NCBI GenBank assembly: GCA_030596395.1
Contig: JAUVKF010000001.1
Location: 62,001 to 126,000, forward strand
DNA from: Chlorobiota bacterium
Lineage (GTDB): Bacteria; Bacteroidota; Bacteroidia; Bacteroidales; F082
DNA length: 64,000 nt
Direction of reading: 5' to 3'
Under the pieces are notes generated by a model that saw only the letters and a list, made by a program, of their open reading frames with translations, was not told the origin of the DNA and searched no databases. Below are positions 25,711-35,863 of the stretch, piece after piece. The translations under genes were made by a program, and so were the position numbers. How positions within the stretch are numbered: position 1 is the first letter of the stretch; every line of letters begins with the position of its first letter.

Positions 25711-28248
25711 CTATTTCCCTGCAACAACAAATCTTCCATTGTAAACAAACTTACCTTCACTTAATTGCACGATATAAGTTCCATTTTGTAAAGAGCTAAC
25801 ATTGATCCTGTTTTTGCTGCCAATCAGTTGTGTAGTGAGAACCTTTTTTCCGCTTAAATCATAAATACTTAGGTCGGTGTTGCCCTGAATATTTTCAGGT
25901 AACTCCAGGGAAAAATAATTTATAGCCGGATTCGGATATATCGTCAATTCTTTATGTTCCCGGAATTCATTTTTCCCAGTAACAATCACCAGTGAATCAA
26001 TTGGAAATGACATCATTGATCGCGCATGTGTTCCTGCAATCAGCCTGTTGGTTGATTCATCAATTTCAATATCATATACAGGGACTATGGGCATGTTATT
26101 TCCAAGCCTCGACCATTGCTGGCCTCCATTAAGTGTTGCATAAACACCGCCATCTGTGGCAACAAATACCACTGAATCTGCATTATCCCACAATATTTCG
26201 ATATCATTTATTGCAAAAGCAGGTAAATCCCCGGAAATATCTACCCAGGTATCACCATGATCTTCCGAACGATGAATATGCGGTATATATTCGTTCATTT
26301 TATATCCTGAATGGCCAACAAAAACTGCCTCTTCATAGTTTGGTGAGGCCCTGACAGCGCTCACAAACCGCTGAGGTAAATCACCAGTGATCTCATCCCA
26401 GGTAGTTCCACCATCCAATGATCGCCATACAAATGCATCACTGGTTCCGGCGTACACAATATCTGGATTAAGCCTTGATGTACCAATTTCCGAAATAATA
26501 TAATAACGGTTATTTGATTCACTCGTTAGTATCGGACTTACCGTCGACCAATTGCCATAGGGAGCGTTAATATTCCGATACATTTTGTTGGTTCCTGTAA
26601 AATATACATTCATTTCGTTCCTCGCAAATGGCATGTCCCAGGAACGAGGGTCACCAGAGCTGATCCCATCCGTAAATCCAAACCAATCAGAGCCATTACT
26701 GGTGGTCGCAACCAGGTTGCCATTTTGTGTTTCAGCATAAAATGTTGTTGGGAAAAAAAGATCAAATAAAGGTTGAAATCCATCTCCTCCATAAACCCTA
26801 TTCCATGAGTTTTGTGTAGCATTGTTCCCTTTAATTGTCCCGTTATCCTGGGTTCCTCCAAAATAAACTTCCGGATCGTGGTGATTTACCTTTACCCTGT
26901 AAAACTGGGTATTGGGTATATCTTCAATATCCTCCCAGTCGTCTCCGGCATTATCACTTTTGTACAAACCACCATCTGTTGAAAGAAGAAGGGTATTTTC
27001 ATCGACAAAGAAAAGATCATGTTTGTCAGCATGAACCTGGTAAAAATACCACGGCGGTGTGGTCATGAACCATGAATTTCCTCCGCTTGTTGTCTTGTAC
27101 ATATCCACACCCAGTACATACAATTCATCATCATCTTCAGGATTTACCCTGATTTGTCCGAAATACCATCCAAACCCGCCAAGATAATCATAGGGTAAAG
27201 AGTTGGTATTGACTTCATCCCAATTATTTCCATAATCAGTTGATTTATAAATACCATACAGGTTATAATCGCCTCCAACAAACAAAGCAAACACAAGCCC
27301 GGGGGTTTGCTGTGAAATTGCCAAACCAGGCCTTGAATTGTTAACCATTGGAAGGCCATTGCTGAGCATGGTCCAGTTATCGCCACCATCGGTGGTTTTA
27401 AAAATCCTGGAATCAGGTCCTTTTACCAACGATTTAAATGAATTTCGGATTCGATTCCATCCGGCAGCATATAAGGTTTGTGAGTCGAAAGGATCCATCA
27501 CCAAATCGATTACACCTGCGCTGTCAGCAATAAAAAGAGATTGCTCCCAGGACAAACCACCATCCGTAGATTTATAAAGCCCCCTGTCGTTGCTCTTTTC
27601 GAAAGGAAGGCCCATCGTTGCAGCATAAATAGTTTTGGTATCATCAGGATCGACAATTATTTTTGAAACAATGGATTGCTCACCCAGCCCCAAATGTTCC
27701 CAGGTCTCGCCTGCATCACTGCTTTTATAAACTCCATTTCCAATAGAAGGATAGCCACTGATATTCCGGTCGCCTGTACCCACATATAAGATGTCAGGAT
27801 CCTCAGGGTCGAAAATAATGCACGATGTGGCAAGAAAAGGGTTGTCATCAAAGATCGGATACCAGTCTGCGCCACCATTTTCTGTTTTAAAAACGCCCCC
27901 GGTAGTATTACCCACGTACATAATATCCGAATCATCAGGATGGGATAAAACCGCGTTGATACGCCCACCGATATTGTTAGGGCCTTCATTCTGCCAGGCA
28001 ACATCAAACTCAGGACTCCTCGCATCTGCCATTGCTTCGGCAGTTTCTATCATCACTTTCTTATATGCATTAACATCCATGTGTACATCCGGAAAAGCAC
28101 GCTGGAAATAAAAATAATCATATGGGTATTGTTTTTGAAGCAGGAGTGCTTCAGCATCGCATTTTCCTGACTGACAAGAATCTTTATCAAACAAGAAAAC
28201 AGAGCCTGCCAATAAAGCAAACGCAAGAAAGTAGTATAGTTTTTTCAT
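25711..28248 (-). CDS. BNR/sortilin-like repeat protein with T9SS type A sorting domain
   Basis: 845 residues from MKKLYYFLAF; in-frame ATGs at 28266 and 28272 are alternatives. The signal peptide is followed by a 10-fold series of Asp-box repeats of the form S.DGG..W (KSSDAGETW, KSTDGGLSW, KTTDGGDNW, RSLDGGTTW, RSEDHGDTW), which form VPS10/sialidase-like beta-propellers. The last ~75 residues (IYPNPAINYFSLEL to VYNGRFVVAGK) are a T9SS sorting domain. It should be exported through the outer membrane. The ligand or enzymatic role is unknown, and the sialidase catalytic residues were not evident. Confidence 0.88.
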   Translation of the reverse strand: MKKLYYFLAFALLAGSVFLFDKDSCQSGKCDAEALLLQKQYPYDYFYFQRAFPDVHMDVNAYKKVMIETAEAMADARSPEFDVAWQNEGPNNIGGRINAVLSHPDDSDIMYVGNTTGGVFKTENGGADWYPIFDDNPFLATSCIIFDPEDPDILYVGTGDRNISGYPSIGNGVYKSSDAGETWEHLGLGEQSIVSKIIVDPDDTKTIYAATMGLPFEKSNDRGLYKSTDGGLSWEQSLFIADSAGVIDLVMDPFDSQTLYAAGWNRIRNSFKSLVKGPDSRIFKTTDGGDNWTMLSNGLPMVNNSRPGLAISQQTPGLVFALFVGGDYNLYGIYKSTDYGNNWDEVNTNSLPYDYLGGFGWYFGQIRVNPEDDDELYVLGVDMYKTTSGGNSWFMTTPPWYFYQVHADKHDLFFVDENTLLLSTDGGLYKSDNAGDDWEDIEDIPNTQFYRVKVNHHDPEVYFGGTQDNGTIKGNNATQNSWNRVYGGDGFQPLFDLFFPTTFYAETQNGNLVATTSNGSDWFGFTDGISSGDPRSWDMPFARNEMNVYFTGTNKMYRNINAPYGNWSTVSPILTSESNNRYYIISEIGTSRLNPDIVYAGTSDAFVWRSLDGGTTWDEITGDLPQRFVSAVRASPNYEEAVFVGHSGYKMNEYIPHIHRSEDHGDTWVDISGDLPAFAINDIEILWDNADSVVFVATDGGVYATLNGGQQWSRLGNNMPIVPVYDIEIDESTNRLIAGTHARSMMSFPIDSLVIVTGKNEFREHKELTIYPNPAINYFSLELPENIQGNTDLSIYDLSGKKVLTTQLIGSKNRINVSSLQNGTYIVQLSEGKFVYNGRFVVAGK

Positions 28249-28447
28249 TCTAAATAATTTATTCATAAACATTTATCAAATAGATGGCTTATTAAAACAA
28301 GTTGAATCAATACTCGTTGTTGAATGAGATTCCCTACAAAATTAATGTATATTTTTAGTATTCAACCAGGAAACAAAAATTGGATTTCTTTCACTTACCT
28401 GAAGTTGGATCACAAATAAAACAAATTTATGACAATTGCATTTTTTC

Positions 28448-28455
28448 TACTTTTG
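28448..28455 (+). promoter_or_regulatory. -7 box for purB
   Basis: TACTTTTG matches TAnnTTTG and lies 16 bases before the purB start. Confidence 0.5.
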
Positions 28456-28471
28456 AAGAAAAAAGCAAAGC

Positions 28472-29824
28472 ATGGAACTTTCAATCTTAACGGCAACATC
28501 ACCAGTTGATGGAAGATACAGAAATAAAACCGAAGAACTGGCTGATTACTTTTCTGAATATGCATTATTCAAATACCGTGTTAAAATAGAAATTGAATAT
28601 TTTATCGCACTCTGTCAATTGCCACTTCCCGGACTTGAGGAATTTGAACCAGCCAATTTTGAAAAACTGCGGGTCATTTATAAGAACTTTTCGCCTGAAG
28701 ATGCCGAATCCATCAAGCAGATTGAAAAAACAACCAACCATGATGTTAAAGCCGTAGAGTATTTTATCAAAGAAAGTTTCGATGAACTCGGGTTGTCGGC
28801 ATACAAGGAGTTTATTCACTTTGGACTAACATCACAGGATATAAATAACACAGCCGTTCCGCTTTCCTTAAAAGATGCACATCGCGTTGTATTATTTCCA
28901 ACACTTGAAAAACTGCTGAATAAGGTCAACCTGCTTGCATACGAGTGGAAGAATGTACCCATGCTTGCCAGGACACACGGGCAACCGGCCTCTCCTACCC
29001 GGCTGGGAAAGGAATTTTATGTTTTTACCGAACGCATGGAAAACCAATTCGATTTACTGAAAACAATACCCTTTTCAGGAAAATTTGGCGGGGCTACCGG
29101 GAATATGAATGCCCATGTTGTAGCCTATCCCGAAATCGACTGGGAAGATTTTGCCTGTAATTTTGTTAAAAAAAATCTGAAGATCCATCGCCAGAAAACG
29201 ACCACGCAAATCGAACATTATGATTATATGGCTGCTTATTTTGACGGACTAAAACGAATTAACACGATTTTAATTGATCTGAGCCGTGATATCTGGACAT
29301 ACATTTCGTTCGATTACTTTAAACAAAAAATAAAAGAGGGGGAAATAGGCTCATCAGCCATGCCGCATAAGGTTAATCCAATTGATTTCGAAAATGCAGA
29401 AGGCAACCTCGGTATTGCCAATGCATTATTTCAACACCTTGCCGAAAAGTTGCCGGTATCAAGGTTACAGCGCGATTTAACCGATTCTACCGTAACACGA
29501 AATATCGGGGTTCCAATCGGGCATATGCTGATTGCTTTGAAATCACTTCTGAAAGGGTTTGATAAACTGATCCTGAACGAGAAAAAAATTGCTGCCGACC
29601 TGGAAAACAACTGGGCTGTTGTGGCTGAAGCCATTCAGACAATACTACGCCGCGAAAATTACCCAAAGCCTTACGAAGCCTTGCTTGCATTAACCCGAAC
29701 CAATGAAAAAATAACCGGAAAATCCATCAGCCGGTTTATTGATCAGTTGGATGTTAGTGAAGAAATAAAAATAGAATTAAGGAAAATTACACCAGCAACT
29801 TACACCGGATATAACTTACTTTAA
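28472..29824 (+). CDS. purB: Adenylosuccinate lyase
   Basis: 450 residues. It catalyses two steps of purine synthesis, SAICAR to AICAR plus fumarate and adenylosuccinate to AMP plus fumarate. The fumarase/aspartase superfamily signature SSAMPHKVNPIDFENAEGN is at about residues 292-310, and ARTHGQPASPTRLGKE near 165 carries the general-acid His. This is the longer PurB form that starts near LTATSPVDGRYRNKT. The ABC exporter gene follows after 5 bases, so they are probably co-transcribed. Confidence 0.96.
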   Translation: MELSILTATSPVDGRYRNKTEELADYFSEYALFKYRVKIEIEYFIALCQLPLPGLEEFEPANFEKLRVIYKNFSPEDAESIKQIEKTTNHDVKAVEYFIKESFDELGLSAYKEFIHFGLTSQDINNTAVPLSLKDAHRVVLFPTLEKLLNKVNLLAYEWKNVPMLARTHGQPASPTRLGKEFYVFTERMENQFDLLKTIPFSGKFGGATGNMNAHVVAYPEIDWEDFACNFVKKNLKIHRQKTTTQIEHYDYMAAYFDGLKRINTILIDLSRDIWTYISFDYFKQKIKEGEIGSSAMPHKVNPIDFENAEGNLGIANALFQHLAEKLPVSRLQRDLTDSTVTRNIGVPIGHMLIALKSLLKGFDKLILNEKKIAADLENNWAVVAEAIQTILRRENYPKPYEALLALTRTNEKITGKSISRFIDQLDVSEEIKIELRKITPATYTGYNLL

Positions 29825-29829
29825 ACTTT

Positions 29830-31650
29830 ATGAAAAAATTCAAACGGGTACTGGCATACATAAAACCTTATTGGGGTTTGATGGGCTTGAACATTATCTT
29901 TAATGTGCTTACCATCGTGTTTTCACTCTTTTCGTTTGCTTTGCTAATTCCTTTCTTAAACCTGTTATTTGGCATCGAGGAACTGGCTGTTGAAAAACCT
30001 GCTTTTGCTTTGAGCACCAAGGCATTTCTTGATTTTCTGAATTATTACATCAGCGACATTATCGTTTCGCAAGGTAAAATAGCTGCATTGGCATACATCT
30101 GCCTGATCATTCTTACCGCGTTCTTTTTCAGGAACCTCGCCCGTTACATGGCCATGTTTTATATGGCAGGGGTCCGTGTGAATGCCGTCAGGGATATCCG
30201 AAATCAACTTTATCAAAAATTACTGATCCTACCCCTCTCCTATTTTCACAAACAAAAAAAGGGCGACATCATCGCGCGAACAACTACTGACGTTCAGGAG
30301 GTGGAATATTCGATCATGAATTACCTCGAAATACTTATTCGCGATCCCATCACCATCATTGCCTATTTCGCTTTTATGATCAGCATGAGCCCAAAACTGA
30401 CTTTATTTGTCCTGATTATTCTTCCGTTAACCGGATTGATTATTGGCAGAATCGGCCGTAGCCTCAGAAAACAATCCACCATTGGGCAAGCAAAGTTCGC
30501 AGGTCTGCTCGCCATTATCGAAGAGTCGATTTCAGGCTTAAGGATCATTAAAGCCTTTAATGCCATTTTTTACTCCGACAATAAATTTAGAAGCCAGAAT
30601 GCAGATTATTCAAAGATAATCCTGTCGATTTACCGCAGAAGGGACCTTTCGTCACCAATGAGTGAATTTCTGTCTTCAGCAGTAATCATATTGGTTTTGT
30701 GGTTTGGTGGCCGGTTGGTGTTGTCTGACAATCAAAGTATCCAGGCGGCTGATTTCATCACTTACATCATCGTCTTTTCACAGATTATCCCACCCGCCAA
30801 AACTTTTGCCCAGGGATATTACAGCATCCAAAAAGGGCTGGCTTCAGCCGACCGTATTTTTGAAGTACTTGATGCTGAAGAGGTAATCGAAGAAAAGAAG
30901 GATGCAAAACCAATTGTGTCTTTCTCAAAGGAAATTGAATACCGCAATGTGGAATTTGCTTACAATGCTGAAGCCGTCCTGAAGAATATCGATTTAAAGA
31001 TCAGGAAAGGGAAACTTATTGCCCTTGTCGGGGAATCGGGGGGCGGTAAATCCACGATGGCCGATCTTTTACCGAGGTTTTATGATGTAACCAAAGGCGC
31101 AATCCTAATTGATGGCGTGGACATCCGTGATGTTGTAATCAGCGATTTAAGAGGTTTGATGGGTATTGTTTCGCAGGAAAGCATTCTTTTCAATGATTCT
31201 GTGTTTAACAACATTGCCTTTGGCGATAAATCCTTCACAGAAGAAGAAGTAATTCAGGCCGCCAAAGTGGCCAATGCCCATGATTTCATCAGCGATATGG
31301 AAGAAGGCTACCAAACCAATATTGGCGACCGTGGTCAAAAACTCTCTGGTGGACAGCGCCAAAGGTTGAGTATTGCCCGGGCTGTGCTGGCCAACCCTCC
31401 CATTTTAATTCTCGATGAAGCTACTTCATCGCTCGATACTGAATCGGAAAAACTGGTACAGGAAGCCCTTGCCAATGTGATGAAAGACCGTACCTCAGTG
31501 GTGATTGCACACCGACTTTCAACCATCATGCATGCCAACGAAATTATCGTTTTGAAAAAAGGAGAAATCGTGGAACGTGGCACGCATACCGAACTTATTC
31601 AAACAGAAGGCGTTTATAAACGGTTACAGGATTTGCAGTCGTTTGAGTAA
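29830..31650 (+). CDS. MsbA-like ABC exporter (fused membrane and ATPase domains)
   Basis: 606 residues. Six transmembrane helices span about residues 15-325, followed by the nucleotide-binding domain: Walker A GESGGGKST near 401-409, Q-loop SQES, signature LSGGQRQR near 504-511, Walker B ILILDEATSSLD and the H-loop AHRLSTI. A half-transporter that would dimerise; lipid A export is the best known activity of this type, but drug or peptide export is equally compatible. Five bases downstream of purB. The unusual GGG in the P-loop replaces the more common GAG or GSG. Confidence 0.9.
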   Translation: MKKFKRVLAYIKPYWGLMGLNIIFNVLTIVFSLFSFALLIPFLNLLFGIEELAVEKPAFALSTKAFLDFLNYYISDIIVSQGKIAALAYICLIILTAFFFRNLARYMAMFYMAGVRVNAVRDIRNQLYQKLLILPLSYFHKQKKGDIIARTTTDVQEVEYSIMNYLEILIRDPITIIAYFAFMISMSPKLTLFVLIILPLTGLIIGRIGRSLRKQSTIGQAKFAGLLAIIEESISGLRIIKAFNAIFYSDNKFRSQNADYSKIILSIYRRRDLSSPMSEFLSSAVIILVLWFGGRLVLSDNQSIQAADFITYIIVFSQIIPPAKTFAQGYYSIQKGLASADRIFEVLDAEEVIEEKKDAKPIVSFSKEIEYRNVEFAYNAEAVLKNIDLKIRKGKLIALVGESGGGKSTMADLLPRFYDVTKGAILIDGVDIRDVVISDLRGLMGIVSQESILFNDSVFNNIAFGDKSFTEEEVIQAAKVANAHDFISDMEEGYQTNIGDRGQKLSGGQRQRLSIARAVLANPPILILDEATSSLDTESEKLVQEALANVMKDRTSVVIAHRLSTIMHANEIIVLKKGEIVERGTHTELIQTEGVYKRLQDLQSFE

Positions 31651-31675
31651 GTAAATTCAGAAATAGAGATTGAAG

Positions 31676-34600
31676 CTAATTCGCTTTCACCCATTTTATG
31701 GTTTCCACTCTATGACCTGCCTGAACGCGGATGTAATAAACGCCTGAAGAATACCCATTAACATTGTAATCAATCCGTTGTACGCCTTCGTTGAGATTAT
31801 TACTTATTTCAGAAACTTTGCGTCCCGAAAGGTCGAATATTTCAATAATAACCGTACTTTTCTGCTCGAGTGAAAATTCCAGTGTTAATTGATCTGTGGC
31901 CGGATTCGGGTGAACTTTTAGTTTATCCATTGATTGCTCAATAGCCTGTTCTTCAACACCAACCGTTACATCAAAAAAATCAATAATTCTTTTCAGTAAC
32001 TCATCACGGGTATTTATTCCTTCGCCATCTTCCAGGTTGGCAAGGGCATACGACATGCAAAATGTTTTTTGTCCGTTAACCTGAGTCCCATCAAATTCAA
32101 CAGCAACAACACCATAGTCACTTTCATAAAAGGCTTCTTTTGAGCCTGGAAATGTTTCGTATACACTATAAGTGTCAATACTTCTGATTGACAATTGATT
32201 TGTGCTGTTATACTCCAATCCATACGTGATTGCATCTTCCTGACCAATCAAAGTATCGATATCATTTTTAGCACCGTTTTCTGCATCAGTTAATCCAAGT
32301 ACCCATAAAGACGAACTGTTGAATGAATTCAAAGCATCTCCACCTTCAATGTATATATTTCCACCGTTCAGACAATAATCTTTAATAGCATCGGCCATGG
32401 AATAAGTTAACTGAGTACTTCTCATACCTGTGTTGCCAAATGATAAGAACACGGCATCGTAGCCTTCCAGGCTCGCGGGAAAATTATTTGTATATCCAAC
32501 GTTATCATACCAGTGATTTTCCAAATAATTACGAATGAAAGTTCCGCTGTATCCATTCGCATTTTCATCACCCTCATAGACGAGTACTCCCGAACGAACG
32601 GTAATGAAATCTTTCTTAACTAGGGTATCTGAATCTTCATCACCATAAGCTACCAGTGTAACATCATAAACGCCCCCTTCACTGTAGGTCCACAGCGGAT
32701 TCTGATCATAGGAATCAGGTTCACCATCCTCATCAAAATCCCATGACCATCCTAAAACCTCGTAGCCCACATCAGCCAATGACCAATCCGTAAACTGAAC
32801 TTCAATATCCGGTTCCCCTTCGGTTTTATCTGCTGAGAAATTAGCAACTACGTATCCATCACTTTCCGGATAACCGAAGAAATCCAATATATTTATCAAA
32901 ATGTTGTAGCGTGAAGAATGCGGGTCTTCATCCACCAGTTCGGCAAGTGAATAGGCCAGGTGAAAAGTCTTTTGACCATAATCTCCTTCATTATAAATGG
33001 ACACATTACCATAACCATCTTCATAAAATGGTGTAATTGCCCCCTCATCGGGGAATATCTTGTCAATGTACCAATTGTATTGTTGATTCGATGCGTTAAA
33101 AGTCATCCCTTCACCTAAAGTTCCTTCAGAGCCCATTAGTTTGCTGATAGGGTTTGGTGTATTATAATTTGAAATTACAAATGCAGCACCAAATAAACCT
33201 GCAAATTCGTCACCATTTGGATAATCCATTATGCCAGGAATTAACAGAAATGGGGATCCATCAGTAAACAGGGTTCCTCCACTCTCAAGATAATCCTGAA
33301 TGGGGATTGTTAAAGGATATTCAAGGAATGTGGCCTGATCTATATATTCTCCGGCATTGCCAAAAGATAAAAATACAGCATCGAAACCGGCAAATGAATG
33401 AGGGTAATGGTTTGAATAGATCACTTCATGGCCTCGTGCTTCGAGGAAATCCCTGATGTAAGCCCCGCTGTAATCATGTGTGTTGGCATGGCCTTCCCAA
33501 ACGAAGAATCCCGAAGGAGCAACGAGCACAGCAATTTCCGTTTCACCACCATAGATCACAGGCATTTCGGATAACACTTCAATGATGAAATCGGCAATAT
33601 GCGGTTCAGAACCTTCAGCAACTTCGAACTCAAAGGCATTATTAATCTCAAAAACCGAATCTGCAGGAATAGTAGCAGATACTGAGCCTGTTGTTACTGT
33701 AATATCAGGATCCACTGATGAGAGTGTAAACACGGCGTTGTCATCACTAACCAAATGTGCAAAATTTCGCATGGTAATCGAAACAGACACTGTCTCACCT
33801 GCTTCAATTACGCCATCGCTATCCTCATCTTCCAAAATAAAGCCCAAAAACTCAAGCCTTAGTTCCTGGGGTACTTCTACATTCTCATTCACAAGTGCAT
33901 AATAGGCGTTTATCCTTCCTGACCCCAGGGCATTCTCGTAACCCGGATTGAGATCATCAATATCATCAGCAGTACCAATTACCTGTTCTATCAATTGGTC
34001 ATTTGTCCAGTCGGGTTGGTAGGATTTCAATAAAGCAAACAAACCGGCCACCATTGGTGTTGCCATAGAGGTTCCACCCCAACTTGCATAATTATTATTT
34101 GTAATGGTGCTCAAAATAGACACCCCCGGTGCTGCGATATCGACTGCTATGCCATAATTTGAAAAGCTGGCACGCGTATCGTCAGGATTGACAGCAGCTA
34201 CAGAAATTACACCAGAATAGCCCGCAGGTAGTGCAACATTACTCGAATTGTCATTTGCTGCGGCAAAGCAAACGATACTTCCCAGGCCAATAGCGTATTG
34301 CATCACATCATATTCATATTGCGAAAAGCCATAACCATGGTACCAGCTATTGCTGATAATATTAGCACCGTTTTCGGCTGCATAAATTACCCCATCAATG
34401 CCGTATAAAACCGTATTATTGCCATCATCAGTCTGTACAGGCATATGTTTGATATTCCACGAAACACTACTGATTCCAACACCATTATTGGTCCTTCCTG
34501 CAGCGATGCCTGCACAATGGGTTCCATGTTCAAAAGGGCCCTGGTTCCACAGCGGATCCGGATTACTTCCATCTCCTGAGATAGCTTCTTCGTGAAAATC

Positions 34601-35317
34601 CCACCCGATCACATCATCAATGTAACCATTTCCGTCATCATCTATGCCATTCAGGTCATCAGGATCACGCTCCCATACACCTTCGTTATATTCAAGTGTA
34701 ACACCGTCACCGTCTGCATCTTCACCCAGGTTCTGCCAGGTATTCTCGGTCAGATCAGGATGCAACCAATCAGCACCAGTATCTACAATGGCAACAATTA
34801 CCTCGTCACCATTCTCACCTTTATGGATATCCCAGGCTTCCGGCGCCATGATTTGCGGAAGGTGTTGCTGGCTATTATACATTGGGTCATCGGGAACCTC
34901 TGTGAACTTTCCAATTGGCATGGGTTCTGCATATTCTATATTTAGATCAGTAGCAAAAGCCTGCGCAACTTCATGTACATTTTGTGATTCGGGAAACTCT
35001 ATTCGGTATATCCTGCTCAAATCCGGTAAACCCGAATTTTTTGGGATGGGTTTGTGCTTAAATCTTTTCTCCAGTTTTGTAACATCAAATTTGATCACCT
35101 TTTCATCCAATGAAGCGACATCAAAGTGTACACTTCTTTCTTGTTTTTCATAAGGACCAATGCCCTTTTTCACTTTAATTACGATTGTACCTGGAACAAA
35201 ACCCGGATTATTCGATTGAAAAGTTTTTGTTAATTGTGTAAACCCCGTAAATGGGAATAAGAACACCATCAGGATAAGCATGGTGAAAAGCCTGGTTGAA
35301 TAAATGTTTGTTTTCAT
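31676..35317 (-). CDS. Subtilisin-like (S8) serine protease with PKD and T9SS sorting domains
   Basis: 1213 residues. Signal peptide, a propeptide-like region to about 150, then the S8 domain: Asp179 in VDTGAD, His264 in HGTHCAG, oxyanion Asn355 and Ser417 in GGTSMATPM. Two flavodoxin/glutamine-amidotransferase-like repeats follow (GYSGTFIRNYLE near 930 and its counterpart HDYSGAYIRDFLE near 620), with a PKD domain between them (about 860-920, WDFDEDGEPDS) and a C-terminal T9SS domain (VHPNPATDQLTLEF to ETIKWVKAN). A secreted protease; a Ca-binding-like acidic loop (DADGDG, DDDGNG) sits inside the catalytic domain. Confidence 0.92.
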   Translation of the reverse strand: MKTNIYSTRLFTMLILMVFLFPFTGFTQLTKTFQSNNPGFVPGTIVIKVKKGIGPYEKQERSVHFDVASLDEKVIKFDVTKLEKRFKHKPIPKNSGLPDLSRIYRIEFPESQNVHEVAQAFATDLNIEYAEPMPIGKFTEVPDDPMYNSQQHLPQIMAPEAWDIHKGENGDEVIVAIVDTGADWLHPDLTENTWQNLGEDADGDGVTLEYNEGVWERDPDDLNGIDDDGNGYIDDVIGWDFHEEAISGDGSNPDPLWNQGPFEHGTHCAGIAAGRTNNGVGISSVSWNIKHMPVQTDDGNNTVLYGIDGVIYAAENGANIISNSWYHGYGFSQYEYDVMQYAIGLGSIVCFAAANDNSSNVALPAGYSGVISVAAVNPDDTRASFSNYGIAVDIAAPGVSILSTITNNNYASWGGTSMATPMVAGLFALLKSYQPDWTNDQLIEQVIGTADDIDDLNPGYENALGSGRINAYYALVNENVEVPQELRLEFLGFILEDEDSDGVIEAGETVSVSITMRNFAHLVSDDNAVFTLSSVDPDITVTTGSVSATIPADSVFEINNAFEFEVAEGSEPHIADFIIEVLSEMPVIYGGETEIAVLVAPSGFFVWEGHANTHDYSGAYIRDFLEARGHEVIYSNHYPHSFAGFDAVFLSFGNAGEYIDQATFLEYPLTIPIQDYLESGGTLFTDGSPFLLIPGIMDYPNGDEFAGLFGAAFVISNYNTPNPISKLMGSEGTLGEGMTFNASNQQYNWYIDKIFPDEGAITPFYEDGYGNVSIYNEGDYGQKTFHLAYSLAELVDEDPHSSRYNILINILDFFGYPESDGYVVANFSADKTEGEPDIEVQFTDWSLADVGYEVLGWSWDFDEDGEPDSYDQNPLWTYSEGGVYDVTLVAYGDEDSDTLVKKDFITVRSGVLVYEGDENANGYSGTFIRNYLENHWYDNVGYTNNFPASLEGYDAVFLSFGNTGMRSTQLTYSMADAIKDYCLNGGNIYIEGGDALNSFNSSSLWVLGLTDAENGAKNDIDTLIGQEDAITYGLEYNSTNQLSIRSIDTYSVYETFPGSKEAFYESDYGVVAVEFDGTQVNGQKTFCMSYALANLEDGEGINTRDELLKRIIDFFDVTVGVEEQAIEQSMDKLKVHPNPATDQLTLEFSLEQKSTVIIEIFDLSGRKVSEISNNLNEGVQRIDYNVNGYSSGVYYIRVQAGHRVETIKWVKAN

Positions 35318-35863
35318 GAAAATAGTTTTAGTTGGTTAGTGCAATTTAAATATTGGAGCTATATATTTCCCTTGATTAAGTTGATAATAGGGAGTATTAA
35401 CTATTATATCCATTATTTCAATATCAGAAAAGGTGACAACTATCAAGCAATCTCAATTAAATAATTTGATAGTTTGGCAGTCGAAATATACGCTAAAATT
35501 GGCAAAAAAGCAAGTTTTACAGCTTTATTGCCTGATATTTAACAACATGTCCTTATATCAAAGATTCCTAAAATGTTACGAAAAGTTGTTTTTGATTTAA
35601 AAAAAATTGCTGAATGCAATACTTTTTTGAAACAACAGGCTTTTCAGATTAAGATCACAGGAAAAAGAAAAAATACTTAAAGAATATGCGTTGGATACAC
35701 CACAACGTTTATTTATTATCCAGCATTTTGATGAGATTATTGTCAACAATACAGGGAATTGTCGTGGAAAGATGTACCTGTCATGAACTTGTCAGATAAT
35801 ATAAAAGAAAAGATTGTTGAAAGATATTTTGAAATTCAGCAACGATGAAGATGTTGTGAAGCT
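35318..35863. other. 546-base gap between divergent regions, with a possible frameshifted remnant
   Basis: AT-rich and without a recognisable promoter box. From 35652 a short frame reads SQEKEKILKEYALDTPQRLF and continues IIQHFDEIIVNN; after a shift near 35757 it resumes as WKDVPVMNLSDNIKEKIVE and ends FEIQQR before TGA at 35845-35847. It looks like the tail of a small decayed gene of unknown family. The rest shows nothing. Confidence 0.35.
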
